64,000 bases of DNA from NCBI RefSeq assembly GCF_001570565.1, contig NZ_BBXE01000028.1, forward strand, positions 1 to 64,000, read 5' to 3'. The notes under the pieces were generated by a model. That model was not told the origin of the DNA, searched no databases, and saw only the letters and a list, made by a program, of their open reading frames with translations. The DNA is from Herbidospora yilanensis (GTDB taxonomy: Bacteria > Actinomycetota > Actinomycetes > Streptosporangiales > Streptosporangiaceae). Below are positions 17,578 through 26,307 of the stretch, in pieces (position 1 is the first letter of the stretch; every line of letters starts with the position of its first letter). The translations under genes and the position numbers were made by a program.

Positions 17578-18816
17578 ATGACCGGACTCAGGGCGCTCAC
17601 CGCCCGGGGCAGGTCGTTCCTCGCTTCCGGGATCGCCGCCCTGGTGTGCGCGTTCCTGCTCGGGGAGCACGACCTCATCCGGGTGGCGATCCTGATCGTC
17701 GCGCTTCCGCTGCTGGCCGTCATGGTGGTGGCGCGGACCCGTTACCGGCTGAGCTGCGCGCGCCGCCTCGACCCCTCCCGGGTCGAGGCCGGCAACGACA
17801 GCACGGTCACGCTGCGGCTGGAGAACGTGACCCGGCTGCCCACCGGCCTGCTCCTCATCGAGGACACGCTCCAGTACGCCCTCGGCACCCGCCCCCGCTT
17901 CGTGCTCGACCGGGTGGAGGCCAAGGGCATCCGCGAGATCGACTACAAGGTGCGGTCGGACCTGCGCGGGCGCTACTCCATCGGGCCGCTGTCGGTGCGC
18001 ATCACCGACCCGTTCGGGCTGGTCGAGCTGGCCCGCACGTTCACCGCGACCGACACCCTCGTGGTGACCCCGCAGGTCATCCCGCTGCCCTACGTCCGCC
18101 TGTCGGGCGAGTGGGCGGGCGGGGGCGACAGCCGGACGAGGTCGGTGGCGGCGGCCGGCGACGACGACGTCGCGCCGCGCGACTACCGGCAGGGCGACGA
18201 CCTGCGCCGGGTGCACTGGCGCTCGACCGCCCGCTACGGCGAGCTGATGGTGCGGCGCGAGGAGCAGCAGTGGCAGAGCCGCGGCGCGCTCCTGCTCGAC
18301 ACGCGGCGGCCCGCCCACCGGGGCGAGGGGCCGCGTTCGTCGTTCGAGGTCGCGGTCTCGGCGGCGGCCTCCATCGGCGTGCATCTCGCGCACGAGGGGC
18401 TCGGGCTGCGGCTGGTCACCGACCAGGGGCCGCAGCAGCTCCTGGAGGGCGGTGTGCAGGCCTCGCTGCTCGACACGCTCGCGGTGGTGCGCAACAGCCA
18501 GGCCCGCTCCCTGTCCAACGGCATCGCCGGGCTGCGGCAGGGCGGCGGCGAAGGACTGATCGTGGCGGTGCTCGGGGCGCTCGACCTCGACGACGCCCAG
18601 TCGCTGGCGCGGCTGCGGCACGGCCACATGACCGGCGTCGCGGTGCTGCTCGACGTCGCGACCTGGGAGGGCGGCGCGGAAGGCGAGGTCTCCCCCGAAC
18701 ACGAGCAGGCGCAGGCGGTGCTGGCCGCGAGCGGCTGGCGGGTGCTGCGGCTGCCCGCCGGGGTGTCGCTGGCCTCGGTCTGGCCCGACGCCGCGTACAA
18801 GAGGAGTGCCGCGTGA
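17578..18816 (+). CDS. DUF58 domain-containing membrane protein
   Basis: This 412-residue protein has two N-terminal membrane helices (about residues 13-50, with ASGIAALVCAFLLG and VAILIVALPLLAVMVV), a beta-rich middle part and the DUF58 signature RDYRQGDDLRRVHWRSTAR (about 202-220), which leads into a VWA-like C-terminal domain lacking a full MIDAS. Proteins of this family are encoded next to MoxR ATPases and transglutaminases and are thought to be MoxR partners at the membrane; the molecular role is not known. ATG start with AGGA eight bases upstream; its stop overlaps the next start (TGATG). Confidence 0.92.
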   Translation: MTGLRALTARGRSFLASGIAALVCAFLLGEHDLIRVAILIVALPLLAVMVVARTRYRLSCARRLDPSRVEAGNDSTVTLRLENVTRLPTGLLLIEDTLQYALGTRPRFVLDRVEAKGIREIDYKVRSDLRGRYSIGPLSVRITDPFGLVELARTFTATDTLVVTPQVIPLPYVRLSGEWAGGGDSRTRSVAAAGDDDVAPRDYRQGDDLRRVHWRSTARYGELMVRREEQQWQSRGALLLDTRRPAHRGEGPRSSFEVAVSAAASIGVHLAHEGLGLRLVTDQGPQQLLEGGVQASLLDTLAVVRNSQARSLSNGIAGLRQGGGEGLIVAVLGALDLDDAQSLARLRHGHMTGVAVLLDVATWEGGAEGEVSPEHEQAQAVLAASGWRVLRLPAGVSLASVWPDAAYKRSAA

Positions 18817-21377
18817 TGCGACTGCCGATCGCTTCGGGGGCGGCCACCGGGGCCGTCGCGCTCACCCTTTATCCGTTGTTCTCCGAGGGCTCGTGGTTCT
18901 GGGCGACGCTCGGGATCCTGCTGTGCACGACGCTGGCGGCGGCGCTGGTGTCGCGGTACGCCCAGCCGGCGTTCGCGGCGCCGATCGCGATGGCGCTGGC
19001 GGCGATCGTGTTCATGACGGTCACCTTCGCCCGCGACGAGGCGTGGTGGGGGTTCATCCCCAACTTCGACTCCACCGCCCGGATCGCGCAGACGATGGCC
19101 GAGGGCTGGGACGAGATCCAGAAGTTCGCCGCGCCGGTCCCCTCGACCGGGGGCATCAGCCTGCTGACGGCGGGCGGCGTCGCGTTCATCGCGATCCTGG
19201 TCGACGCGTTCGCGGTGCGGGTGCGCCGGGCGGCCCTGGCGGGCCTGCCGCTGCTCGGGCTGTTCACTGTCCCGGCCGCGGTGCTGAACGAGCCGATCGC
19301 CTGGCCCGCGTTCCTCATCGGCGCGCTCGGGTTCGTCGGCCTGCTGGTCTCCGACGGGCGCGAACGGGTGTCCCACTGGGGCCGGGCCGTGCTGGTACGG
19401 CGTTCGCGGACGACCACCACCACCCCCGACGCGGGCAAGCTGGTCCTGTCGGGCAAGCGCATCGGGGTCACCGCCGTGGCGCTGGCCATCGGCATCCCGG
19501 CGCTGATCCCCACGCTGACGCCCAACCCGCCCTTCGGGTTCGGGGTCGGCAACGGCCTGGGGCCGGGCGGCCGCAACGTCGGCATCCCCGACGCCATCGC
19601 CAAGCTCAGCGGGCAGCTCTCCCATCCGGTGAACGCGCCGGTGCTGACCTACACGTCCAAGGACGACGTGCCGCGCTACCTGCGCATCTACTCGCTCGAC
19701 GAGTTCGACGGGCAGCAGTTCAAGTCGAGTTCGCTGCGCGGGCGTCCCGAAGACCGGGTGAGCGAGAGCGTCATGCCGCCCGCGCCGGGCCTGTCGGCCA
19801 TGACGCCGGGGGGCCCCATCGACCAGACCATCACCATCAGCGAGGACATCGAGGAGCTGCGCTTCCTGCCGCTCCCCTACCCGGCCACCCAGGTCATCGC
19901 CGACGGCGACTGGCGGGCCGACCGCAACACCCTCATGGTCTTCTCCACCGAGGACGACGCGGCCGGGCTCGAATACCAGGTCATCGGCAAGGACGTGCGG
20001 CCCACGCCCGAGATGCTGGACAACGCGCCGCAGGCGCCGATCGAGGTCCAGGGCCGTTTCCTGACGCTGCCCGCCGACATCGACCCCGCGGTGGTGGCGC
20101 TGGCCGACGACGTCACCCGCGACGCGGCCACGCCCTACCAGCGCGCGGTGAAGCTGCAGGAGTGGTTCACCCGCACCGGCGGGTTCACCTACGACCTGCA
20201 GACCAAGGGGTCGGGGCTCGACGCGCTGACCGACTTCCTGCTCGTCGGCAAGTCGGGCTACTGCGAGCAGTTCGCCAGCGCCTTCGCGGTGATGGCGCGC
20301 GTGCTGGGCATCCCGTCGCGGGTGTCGATCGGCTACACCGGCGGCACCAAGTCGGAGGGCCGGTGGATCGTCCGGACCCACGACGCCCACGCCTGGCCGG
20401 AGCTCTACTTCGAGGGCGCCGGATGGCTGACCTTCGAGCCGACCCCGTCGGGCGGGTTCGGGCAGGCGACGGCGCGGGTGCCGTCGTACACGCTGCCGCA
20501 GTCCGACTCGGCCGAGCCCTCGCCCGGGGCGTCGGCCCGGCCCTCGGACGACCCCGCGGCCTCGCCCGGGGCGAGCAACCCGGCGCGCGGCATCGACAAT
20601 GCCGAGCGGGAACTCGGGCCGACCGGTCTGCCGGCGGTCGAGGAGAGGTCGATCTGGGGGAACGTCGGCATCGGCGTCGCCGTCGCGCTGCTGCTGTCGC
20701 TGATCCCCGCGTTCATGCGGGCGGTGCTCTGGTTGTGGCGGCGGCGGGTGCTCAACCGGGCCGCGGCGGTGCCCGACGACGAGGTGCCCGTGGTGAAGCC
20801 GGAGAAGGACGACGACGACGGCTGGAGCGGCGGCGAGGTGATCGGCGGGGAACCCGCCGGGAGGCCCCTGTCGGTCTGGGCCGACGCCGGGGAGCCCCCG
20901 GCCCCCGCGAGGCGGGAGAACACCTTCGCGGCCCCGGCCGTGGAGGCCGCCTGGGCCGAACTCTGCGACACCCTGGTCGACCTGGGCATGCCCAAGGCCG
21001 GCAGCGAGACCCCCCGGGCGCTCGGCCGGCGGCTGGCGGCGGCCTACCCCCTCGACACCGAGGCGGCCAAGGCGCTGACCAAGATCGCCACCAGCGAGGA
21101 GAAGCTGCGGTACGCCCGCACGCCCGGCGAGGTCACGCCTCTGGTCGACGACCTCAAGGCGGTCAGGCGGGGCCTGGCGGCGTCGGTGTCGCGGGGGCGG
21201 CGGATCGCGGCCGTGCTGGCGCCCATGTCGTCGCTGCTGCGGGTGCGCGGCCTCGGGGAGCGGGTGCTGGACGGGTTCGACCGCCTGGAGAACATCCGGT
21301 TGCGGCCGGCCCGGAAGGACGACGAGACCGCGGCCCCCGACGACGTGCTGGAGTCACAGGTCGGGTCGCGGCGGTAA
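18816..21377 (+). CDS. TgpA-type membrane transglutaminase-like protein
   Basis: A large integral membrane protein of about 853 residues. The N-terminal part holds five or six hydrophobic segments (DUF3488/TgpA region). An extracytoplasmic transglutaminase-like domain contains the catalytic cysteine in KSGYCEQFASAFAVMARVLG (about residues 483-502), the histidine in RTHDAHAWPELY and FEPTPSG nearby. A Ser/Pro/Ala-rich linker, another membrane helix (IGVAVALLLSLIPAFMRAVL) and a cytoplasmic DUF4129-like tail follow. In Pseudomonas, TgpA is essential; its role in actinomycetes is unclear but likely concerns the envelope. GTG at 18813 is an alternative start. It ends at a strong terminator. Confidence 0.92.
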   Translation: MRLPIASGAATGAVALTLYPLFSEGSWFWATLGILLCTTLAAALVSRYAQPAFAAPIAMALAAIVFMTVTFARDEAWWGFIPNFDSTARIAQTMAEGWDEIQKFAAPVPSTGGISLLTAGGVAFIAILVDAFAVRVRRAALAGLPLLGLFTVPAAVLNEPIAWPAFLIGALGFVGLLVSDGRERVSHWGRAVLVRRSRTTTTTPDAGKLVLSGKRIGVTAVALAIGIPALIPTLTPNPPFGFGVGNGLGPGGRNVGIPDAIAKLSGQLSHPVNAPVLTYTSKDDVPRYLRIYSLDEFDGQQFKSSSLRGRPEDRVSESVMPPAPGLSAMTPGGPIDQTITISEDIEELRFLPLPYPATQVIADGDWRADRNTLMVFSTEDDAAGLEYQVIGKDVRPTPEMLDNAPQAPIEVQGRFLTLPADIDPAVVALADDVTRDAATPYQRAVKLQEWFTRTGGFTYDLQTKGSGLDALTDFLLVGKSGYCEQFASAFAVMARVLGIPSRVSIGYTGGTKSEGRWIVRTHDAHAWPELYFEGAGWLTFEPTPSGGFGQATARVPSYTLPQSDSAEPSPGASARPSDDPAASPGASNPARGIDNAERELGPTGLPAVEERSIWGNVGIGVAVALLLSLIPAFMRAVLWLWRRRVLNRAAAVPDDEVPVVKPEKDDDDGWSGGEVIGGEPAGRPLSVWADAGEPPAPARRENTFAAPAVEAAWAELCDTLVDLGMPKAGSETPRALGRRLAAAYPLDTEAAKALTKIATSEEKLRYARTPGEVTPLVDDLKAVRRGLAASVSRGRRIAAVLAPMSSLLRVRGLGERVLDGFDRLENIRLRPARKDDETAAPDDVLESQVGSRR

Positions 21378-21394
21378 CGCCGGAACAAACGAGC

Positions 21395-21422
21395 GGGCTC
21401 GGGGCGTGTCTGCCCCGGGCCC
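21395..21422. terminator. Hairpin terminator between convergent tgpA-like and DUF3040 genes
   Basis: GGGCTCGGGGC (21395-21405) pairs along its full 11 bases with GCCCCGGGCCC (21412-21422), with one G-T wobble and a GTGTCT loop. It sits 17 bases after the tgpA-like stop and faces the convergent DUF3040 gene, so it can serve both. There is no T-run, as is common in actinomycete terminators. Confidence 0.7.
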
Positions 21423-21464
21423 GTCGTGTTCGCGTGGTTACTGTGACAAGTGAAACCGCGGCGG

Positions 21465-21863
21465 CTAACGCTCGTCGTTACGACGGCGCCAGCGCTCCTC
21501 CATGCGCTCCATGAAGCCGGGACGGCGCCCACGGCGGGCGGCCGGCCCCTGCTGCTGCGTGGACGTGGCGGAGCGGCTGTCGCCGTGGAAACCGTTCATG
21601 CGTTTCCAGCTGGACAGACCCCACAGACACGTCGCGAGCATGACCACAAAGCCGGCGACCCCGAGCCAGATGACGGTGGACACGACGCCGACCATCAGCA
21701 GGACGACGCCGAGTGCGAAGCCGATGGAGGCCTTCACCAGGCGGCGCTTGTAATGGCTGCGTGGGTCACTGATCCGGACGGTATTGGCCCACTTCGGGTC
21801 CTCGGCATAGAGGGCCTGCTCGATCTGGTCGAGCAAGCGCTGCTCGTGCTCAGACAGCGGCAC
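21465..21863 (-). CDS. DUF3040 membrane protein
   Basis: DUF3040 proteins are small actinobacterial membrane proteins of unknown function. The 132-residue protein begins VPLSEHEQRLLDQIEQALYA, the family hallmark, followed by a basic stretch (HYKRRLVK), two membrane helices (about residues 45-85, GFALGVVLLMVGVVSTVI and LGVAGFVVMLATCL) and an Arg-rich cytoplasmic tail. The GTG at 21863 is chosen over an upstream start because GGGAGG lies five bases before it and it restores the family N-terminus. It stands alone, convergent with the tgpA-like gene and downstream of dinB. Confidence 0.88.
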   Translation of the reverse strand: MPLSEHEQRLLDQIEQALYAEDPKWANTVRISDPRSHYKRRLVKASIGFALGVVLLMVGVVSTVIWLGVAGFVVMLATCLWGLSSWKRMNGFHGDSRSATSTQQQGPAARRGRRPGFMERMEERWRRRNDER

Positions 21864-22019
21864 GGCGCCTCCCAAGGACGGCCCCAAGACGGGGAAGACG
21901 GCAACGAACGAAGGATGTCCGAACCCTGCGGTCGGTTATCCCCAGAATACGAGTCTGTAGACGTGGGCGAAAGAAAACGGTCAGAACGTCCACAAGCGCG
22001 GTCCAATGCGGAGGTGACG

Positions 22020-23258
22020 TCATAGATCCATTGGACCAAACCGTTTTCGGACGAGCGAGGCGGGGCGGACCGCATCGGGCCCGAACCTCCGGATCGCCTT
22101 GTCCATGGCCTGTTCCGCCTCCCGCCAGCCGATCTCGCGGTCTCCCAGGCCGATTTGCCTGGTCGCCGTGTCTGCCGGGCGGAGGTTCTCCATCCGGACG
22201 CCTACGAGTCGCAGCCGCACTCTATCGAGACCCGCGGCCCTGTAGAGGTCGCAAGCGGTGGTATGTATCTCTTTCGCCACATCTGTGGCCTCTCGGAGGG
22301 TACGCGACCGGGTGATGGTCGTGAAATCGGACCGGCGCAGCTTCACGCTGACGGTCCGGCCGACGTAGCCGGCGGCGCGCAGCCGGGCGGCGACCCGCTC
22401 AGAGAGCCGGAGCAGCTCCCGCATGATCGTCTCAGGGTCGTCGACGTCGTGGGCGAAGGTCTCCTCGTTGCCGATGCTCTTGTCGGGGACGTGGGCGGTC
22501 ACCCGGCGCTCGTCGCGGCCCCACGCCAGCGCCGCCAGATGGCTCCCCGCGGCCCCGAACTCGCGCTGGAGCGTGGCAACGGGCACCCGGGCAAGGTCGC
22601 CCACCGTTTTGATGCCCAGCCGCGTCAGCGCCTGCTCAGTGCGTTCGCCCACGCCCCACAGGGCGGCGACGGGCAGCGGGTGGAGGAACTCGACGACACC
22701 CTCGGCCGGGACGACCAGGAGGCCGTCGGGCTTGCACTGGCGGGAGGCGAGCTTGGCGACGAACTTGGTGGAGGCGACCCCGACCGAGCAGGTCACCCCG
22801 AAGCGCTCGGCCACCTGGGCCCGGATCGCCGCCGCCACCTGAACCGGGGACCCCAGCCTGCGGCGGGCCCCGGCGACGTCGAGGAAGGCCTCGTCGACCG
22901 AGAGCGGCTCCACGAGCGGGGTGACCGCGTGGAAGATCTCGAAGACGCCCTTGGAGATAGCGCCGTATTTGCCGTGGGAGGGCGGGATGACCGTCGCCTG
23001 CGGGCACAGGCGCATCGCCCGGGTCATCGGCATCGCCGAGTGGACCCCGAACCCGCGGGCCTCGTAGGTGGCGCTCAGCACCACGCCCCGCGCCCCGGCG
23101 GCGCCGACGATCACGGGGGTGCCCCGGAGCTCCGGGCGCTCGATCAGCTCGACCGCCGCGAAGAACGCGTCCATGTCGACGTGGAGGATGGGGCAGCCGG
23201 TGTCGTCGGCGACTTGGGCCGGGCCGGTGACCTGCGGCAACACCTGTTTCCTCGACAT
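22020..23258 (-). CDS. dinB: DNA polymerase IV (Y family)
   Basis: A distributive Y-family polymerase for translesion synthesis. The 412-residue protein has the catalytic carboxylates in HVDMDAFFAAVE (about residues 26-37) and SVDEAFLDV (about 118-126), the palm/finger sequence SATYEARGFGVHSAMP, a helix-hairpin-helix thumb (LWGVGERTEQALTRLGIKTVGDLA) and the little-finger domain (SIGNEETFAHDV, TVSVKLRRSDFTTITR). All key residues seem intact. No classic C-terminal beta-clamp motif is obvious, although RKRFGPMDL-type ends occur. A LexA box lies in its promoter, and the -10 is so close to the ATG that the message may be leaderless. Confidence 0.95.
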   Translation of the reverse strand: MSRKQVLPQVTGPAQVADDTGCPILHVDMDAFFAAVELIERPELRGTPVIVGAAGARGVVLSATYEARGFGVHSAMPMTRAMRLCPQATVIPPSHGKYGAISKGVFEIFHAVTPLVEPLSVDEAFLDVAGARRRLGSPVQVAAAIRAQVAERFGVTCSVGVASTKFVAKLASRQCKPDGLLVVPAEGVVEFLHPLPVAALWGVGERTEQALTRLGIKTVGDLARVPVATLQREFGAAGSHLAALAWGRDERRVTAHVPDKSIGNEETFAHDVDDPETIMRELLRLSERVAARLRAAGYVGRTVSVKLRRSDFTTITRSRTLREATDVAKEIHTTACDLYRAAGLDRVRLRLVGVRMENLRPADTATRQIGLGDREIGWREAEQAMDKAIRRFGPDAVRPASLVRKRFGPMDL

Positions 23259-23264
23259 GGCGCG

Positions 23265-23287
23265 AGTCTAACCGAACAGGGGTTCGA
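23265..23287 (-). promoter_or_regulatory. LexA (SOS) box and -10 element of dinB
   Basis: The sequence CGAAC-AGGG-GTTCG (23273-23286) is a perfect 5-base inverted repeat with a 4-base spacer. With flanking bases (23272-23287) it matches the actinobacterial LexA consensus TCGAAC-N4-GTTCGA at every fixed position but the first. It lies upstream of a TAGACT hexamer (23270-23265, minus strand), seven bases from the dinB start codon, in the -35/-10 spacer. This is the position of an SOS operator. Confidence 0.78.
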
Positions 23288-23467
23288 CCGGAACGGCGCC
23301 CCTGAGAGGTCGGCCGAACATGCCCGCCTGGGCCGGACGCCGGGCGGGCTCGCTCTTTTCGCCCGACCCGCTCGTTGGGCACGACGAGGGAGCGGGTGGC
23401 CGGCGCCGGATACGGCGGGATCCGGGGGCGGCGGGCGGTGTCGGGGTGGGCGGAGCCGTGACGGAAG

Positions 23468-23486
23468 AAAGGGCTTGTGAGCCTTT
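23468..23486 (-). terminator. Candidate terminator after the nusB-methyltransferase genes
   Basis: On the minus strand AAAGGCT, loop CACA and AGCCCTTT form a seven-pair hairpin with one bulged C, followed by TTTCTTCC. It begins 7 bases after the methyltransferase stop. The rest of the 235-bp gap to dinB shows no gene. Confidence 0.45.
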
Positions 23487-23493
23487 AAGGCCG

Positions 23494-24189
23494 TTACCGG
23501 TGGGCCAGGAGGTGGATCCTGGTCGCGATGTCCCTCAGGACGGGGTGGGCGGTGGCGGCCCTTTCAAGCTCGATCAAGCCATCTGGGTCGTCTTCGGCGA
23601 AGCGGCTGGGGACCAGGTCGGTGAAGATGCGGGCGCCCTGCACCTCGCCGACGGTGAAGCCCGCCTTGCTCAGGAGGGCCGCGAGGGCCTCGCCGGTGAA
23701 GCGGCGGGGGGTCGGGTCCTTCTCGCCCCAGGTGCCCGTCTCCAGGACGTCGCGGGCCTCGGCGAAGTTGCCCGCCAGGGCGCGGTGGATGGCGGTGGCG
23801 ACGGGGTTGGCGGCCAGGACGCTGACCACTCCCCCGGGCCGGACGACCGTGTGGACCGACGCGAGGGCGGCCGACGGGTCGTCGACGTATTCCAGGACGC
23901 TGTGGCAGAGCACCAGGTCGGCGCTGGCGGGCGGGAGGAGGTCGGCCAGGTCGCCGGCGTCGCCCTGGAGGCCGGTGACGGTCACGCCCGCCTCGGCGGC
24001 GCGGCGCTCCAGCGCGGCCAGCGAGTCGGGCGTGGGGTCGACCACGGTCACCGAGTGGCCCAGGCGGGCCAGCGGCACCGCGAAGCCGCCGGTGCCGCCG
24101 CCGGCGTCGAGGATGTCGAGCGCGGATCTGCCGGCGATGACCGCTTGGAGCGACTCCCAGACGACGGCCTGCCGCGTGGCGTCACGCAC
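23494..24189 (-). CDS. Class I SAM-dependent methyltransferase
   Basis: The 231-residue protein has a Rossmann-type methyltransferase fold: motif I ILDAGGGTGGFAVPLA (about residues 26-41), motif II VTVVDPTPDSL, GDAGDL, motif IV ADLVLCHSVLEYVDD (about 90-104) and VVRPGGVVSVLAAN. It resembles SmtA/CmoM-like or ubiquinone-type small-molecule methyltransferases; the substrate cannot be read from the sequence. GTG at 24189 is chosen because GGAGG lies six bases upstream; the frame is open 12 codons more. It lies 60 bases downstream of nusB and may be cotranscribed with efp-nusB. Confidence 0.85.
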   Translation of the reverse strand: MRDATRQAVVWESLQAVIAGRSALDILDAGGGTGGFAVPLARLGHSVTVVDPTPDSLAALERRAAEAGVTVTGLQGDAGDLADLLPPASADLVLCHSVLEYVDDPSAALASVHTVVRPGGVVSVLAANPVATAIHRALAGNFAEARDVLETGTWGEKDPTPRRFTGEALAALLSKAGFTVGEVQGARIFTDLVPSRFAEDDPDGLIELERAATAHPVLRDIATRIHLLAHR

Positions 24190-24249
24190 GGTGATCCTCC
24201 GAAAAGTCGACGACGACGTAGGCACGCCAGCCTACGCCGCCGCCGGAGC

Positions 24250-24660
24250 TCAGAGCGTCAGGGACGGCTTGAGCTGCTTGAAACGGGCCAGCAGGCCGTT
24301 GACGAACTGGGGCGACTCGTCGGTCGACAACTCACCGGCGAGGGCCACCCACTCGCTGATCACGACGCCCTCGGGCACGTCCTCGACCCAGAGCATCTCG
24401 TAGGTGCCGACCCGGAGGATGTTGCGGTCGACGGCGGGCATGCGCTCCATCGTCCACCCCTCCGAATAGGTCGAGATGAGCTCGTCGATGCGGCCCAGCC
24501 GCCCGGCCACGCCCTCGACCAGGCTGATCGTGTATTCGTTGACCGGAGGCTCGGCCCGCTCGACCCGCTCGGCGAGGATGTCGAGCGGGTTGGTGTCGCG
24601 TGCCTCGGCCTCGAAGAGGATGTCGAGCGCGCGGCGGCGCGCCTTCCCCCGGGCAGACAT
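24250..24660 (-). CDS. nusB: Transcription antitermination factor NusB
   Basis: NusB binds boxA RNA with NusE (S10) in ribosomal RNA antitermination complexes. The 136-residue all-helical protein begins [19 protein letters not shown], whose arginine-rich start contacts RNA, and contains LVEGVAGRLGRIDELIS, VDRNILRVGTYEML and VVISEWVALAGELSTDESPQ-like segments typical of the family. The ATG overlaps the efp stop in TGATG, so the two are coupled. An efp-nusB pair is usual in actinomycetes. Confidence 0.95.
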   Translation of the reverse strand: MSARGKARRRALDILFEAEARDTNPLDILAERVERAEPPVNEYTISLVEGVAGRLGRIDELISTYSEGWTMERMPAVDRNILRVGTYEMLWVEDVPEGVVISEWVALAGELSTDESPQFVNGLLARFKQLKPSLTL

Positions 24661-25220
24661 CAAGCGCGACCGAGGTAGTCGCCGGTGCGGGTGTCGACCT
24701 TGACCTTCTCGCCGGTCGTGATGAACAGCGGCACCTTGATCTCGGCGCCGGTCTCGAGCGTGGCGGGCTTGGTGCCGCCGGTCGAGCGGTCGCCCTGGAG
24801 GCCCGGCTCGGTCTCGGAGATCGTCAGCTCGACGGCGGCCGGGAGCTCGACGTAGAGGACGTTGCCCTCGTTGATCGCGACCGTGGCGGTCATGTTCTCG
24901 AGCAGGTAGTTGGCGGCGTCGCCGACGGCCACGCGGGAGACGTTGAGCATGTCGTAGGTCTCGGTGTCCATGAAGACGAACTCGTCGCCGTCCATGTAGG
25001 AGAACTGCATCTCACGGCGGTCGACGGTCGCCACCTCGACCTTGACGCCGGCGTTGAAGGTCTTGTCGACGACCTTGCCCGACATGATGTTCTTCAGCTT
25101 CGTGCGGACGAACGCACCGCCCTTACCGGGCTTGACGTGCTGGAACTCCACGACCGACCAGAGGTCGCCGCCGTCGAGTTTGAGCACGAGTCCGTTCTTG
25201 AGGTCGTTCGTGGTCGCCAC
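24660..25220 (-). CDS. efp: Elongation factor P
   Basis: EF-P binds between the P and E sites of the ribosome and rescues ribosomes stalled at polyproline. The 186-residue protein has the KOW-like domain I with the tip sequence [14 protein letters not shown] (about residues 29-42), an OB domain with [11 protein letters not shown], and a third domain with [20 protein letters not shown]. The tip lysine (PGKGG) is present. No genes for EpmA/EpmB-type modification are nearby. It lies 30 bases after the M24 peptidase gene, as in many Gram-positive pepQ-efp-nusB operons. Confidence 0.97.
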   Translation of the reverse strand: MATTNDLKNGLVLKLDGGDLWSVVEFQHVKPGKGGAFVRTKLKNIMSGKVVDKTFNAGVKVEVATVDRREMQFSYMDGDEFVFMDTETYDMLNVSRVAVGDAANYLLENMTATVAINEGNVLYVELPAAVELTISETEPGLQGDRSTGGTKPATLETGAEIKVPLFITTGEKVKVDTRTGDYLGRA

Positions 25221-25250
25221 GTGAAGTCTCTTCTCCTGCGTGCGGGCCGC

Positions 25251-26306
25251 TCACAGGACGAGCAGCTCCCTGGTGGTGAGTGTGAGCAGTTCCGGCAATG
25301 GGTCACGCGTCACGAGCGTGTCCTCGATGCGCACACCGCCCAACCCCGGCAGGTAGACCCCGGGTTCGACGGTGATCGGAACTCGATCCTCTAGTCTACC
25401 GGTCCTGCCGGGGCCCAGAAACGGCTCCTCGTGGATCTCCAGGCCGACGCCGTGGCCCAGGCCGTGGCCGAAGCGGTCGCCGTACCCGGCGGCGGCGATC
25501 AGGTCGCGCGCGGCGGAGTCGATCTCGCCGGCCGTCGCCCCCGGGCGCACGGCGGCGCGTCCCGCCGCCTGGGCGTCGTGGACGACGGTGTAGATCTCGT
25601 GCTGCCAGGCCGACGGCTCGCCCAGGGCGACGGTCCTGGTCATGTCGGCGTGGTAGCCGGCGTACAGGGCGCCGAAGTCCATGGTGACGAGGTCGCCGCG
25701 CCGGACCGGGCGGTCGCCGGGCGAGTGGTGCGGGACGGCGCCGTTGGGGCCGCTCGCGACGATCGTCTCGAAGGCGGGCCGGTCGGCGCCGAGCTCCGTC
25801 ATCCGCAGTTCGAGCATCCGGGCGATCTCGCGTTCGGTCATTCCGGCCGCGATCTGTCCGATGACCAGGGAGAACGCCTCGTCGGTGAGAGCGCAGGCGC
25901 GGGCCAGGGCGGCGATCTCGGCGTCGTCCTTGACCCTTCTGAGGTCTTCGACGAGACCCTCCGTGAGGGGCGCCCTCCCGCCCAGGCGGTGGTATTCGGC
26001 GACCGTCAGGTGGTGGGCCTCGACGGCGGCGCCGGGTTCCAGGAGGTCGCCGGCGACGTCGCGGGTCTCCTTGATCCGCACGTCGTCACCGAGCCCCCGG
26101 GCCGTCTCGATGTAACGGGAGTCGGTCGCGAGGACCGCGGTCGCGTCGGCCCGCACCAGCACGGCGGCGTTGGAGCTGGCCAGGCCGGTCAGGTAGCGCA
26201 CGTTGACGGGCCGGGTGACCAGCAGGCCGGCGTGGCCGCCCTCGGTGAGGAGGGCGGCCAGGCGGGCGCGGCGTTCCGCGAAACTCATGGTCAGAATGTA
26301 GGACAT
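25251..26306 (-). CDS. M24-family Xaa-Pro aminopeptidase
   Basis: Metallopeptidases of this type cleave an N-terminal residue before proline. The 351-residue protein has a creatinase-like N-terminal domain (LLVTRPVNVRYLTG) and a pita-bread catalytic domain with the metal ligands in TMDFGALYAGYHADMTRT (two Asp, about residues 208-225), GHGLGHGVGLEIHEEP (His, about 285-300), TVEPGVYLPG and GVRIEDT (Glu residues). The ATG at 26306 lies two bases after the stop of the AAA gene; another ATG at 26288 is possible. It is upstream of efp, which fits a role in turnover of proline-rich peptides. Confidence 0.9.
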   Translation of the reverse strand: MSYILTMSFAERRARLAALLTEGGHAGLLVTRPVNVRYLTGLASSNAAVLVRADATAVLATDSRYIETARGLGDDVRIKETRDVAGDLLEPGAAVEAHHLTVAEYHRLGGRAPLTEGLVEDLRRVKDDAEIAALARACALTDEAFSLVIGQIAAGMTEREIARMLELRMTELGADRPAFETIVASGPNGAVPHHSPGDRPVRRGDLVTMDFGALYAGYHADMTRTVALGEPSAWQHEIYTVVHDAQAAGRAAVRPGATAGEIDSAARDLIAAAGYGDRFGHGLGHGVGLEIHEEPFLGPGRTGRLEDRVPITVEPGVYLPGLGGVRIEDTLVTRDPLPELLTLTTRELLVL

Positions 26307-26307
26307 A

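Noticed and set aside
18234-20390. 718-codon minus-strand frame opposite the tgpA-like gene
   Set aside because: Shadow of a membrane transglutaminase gene with clear motifs on the plus strand.
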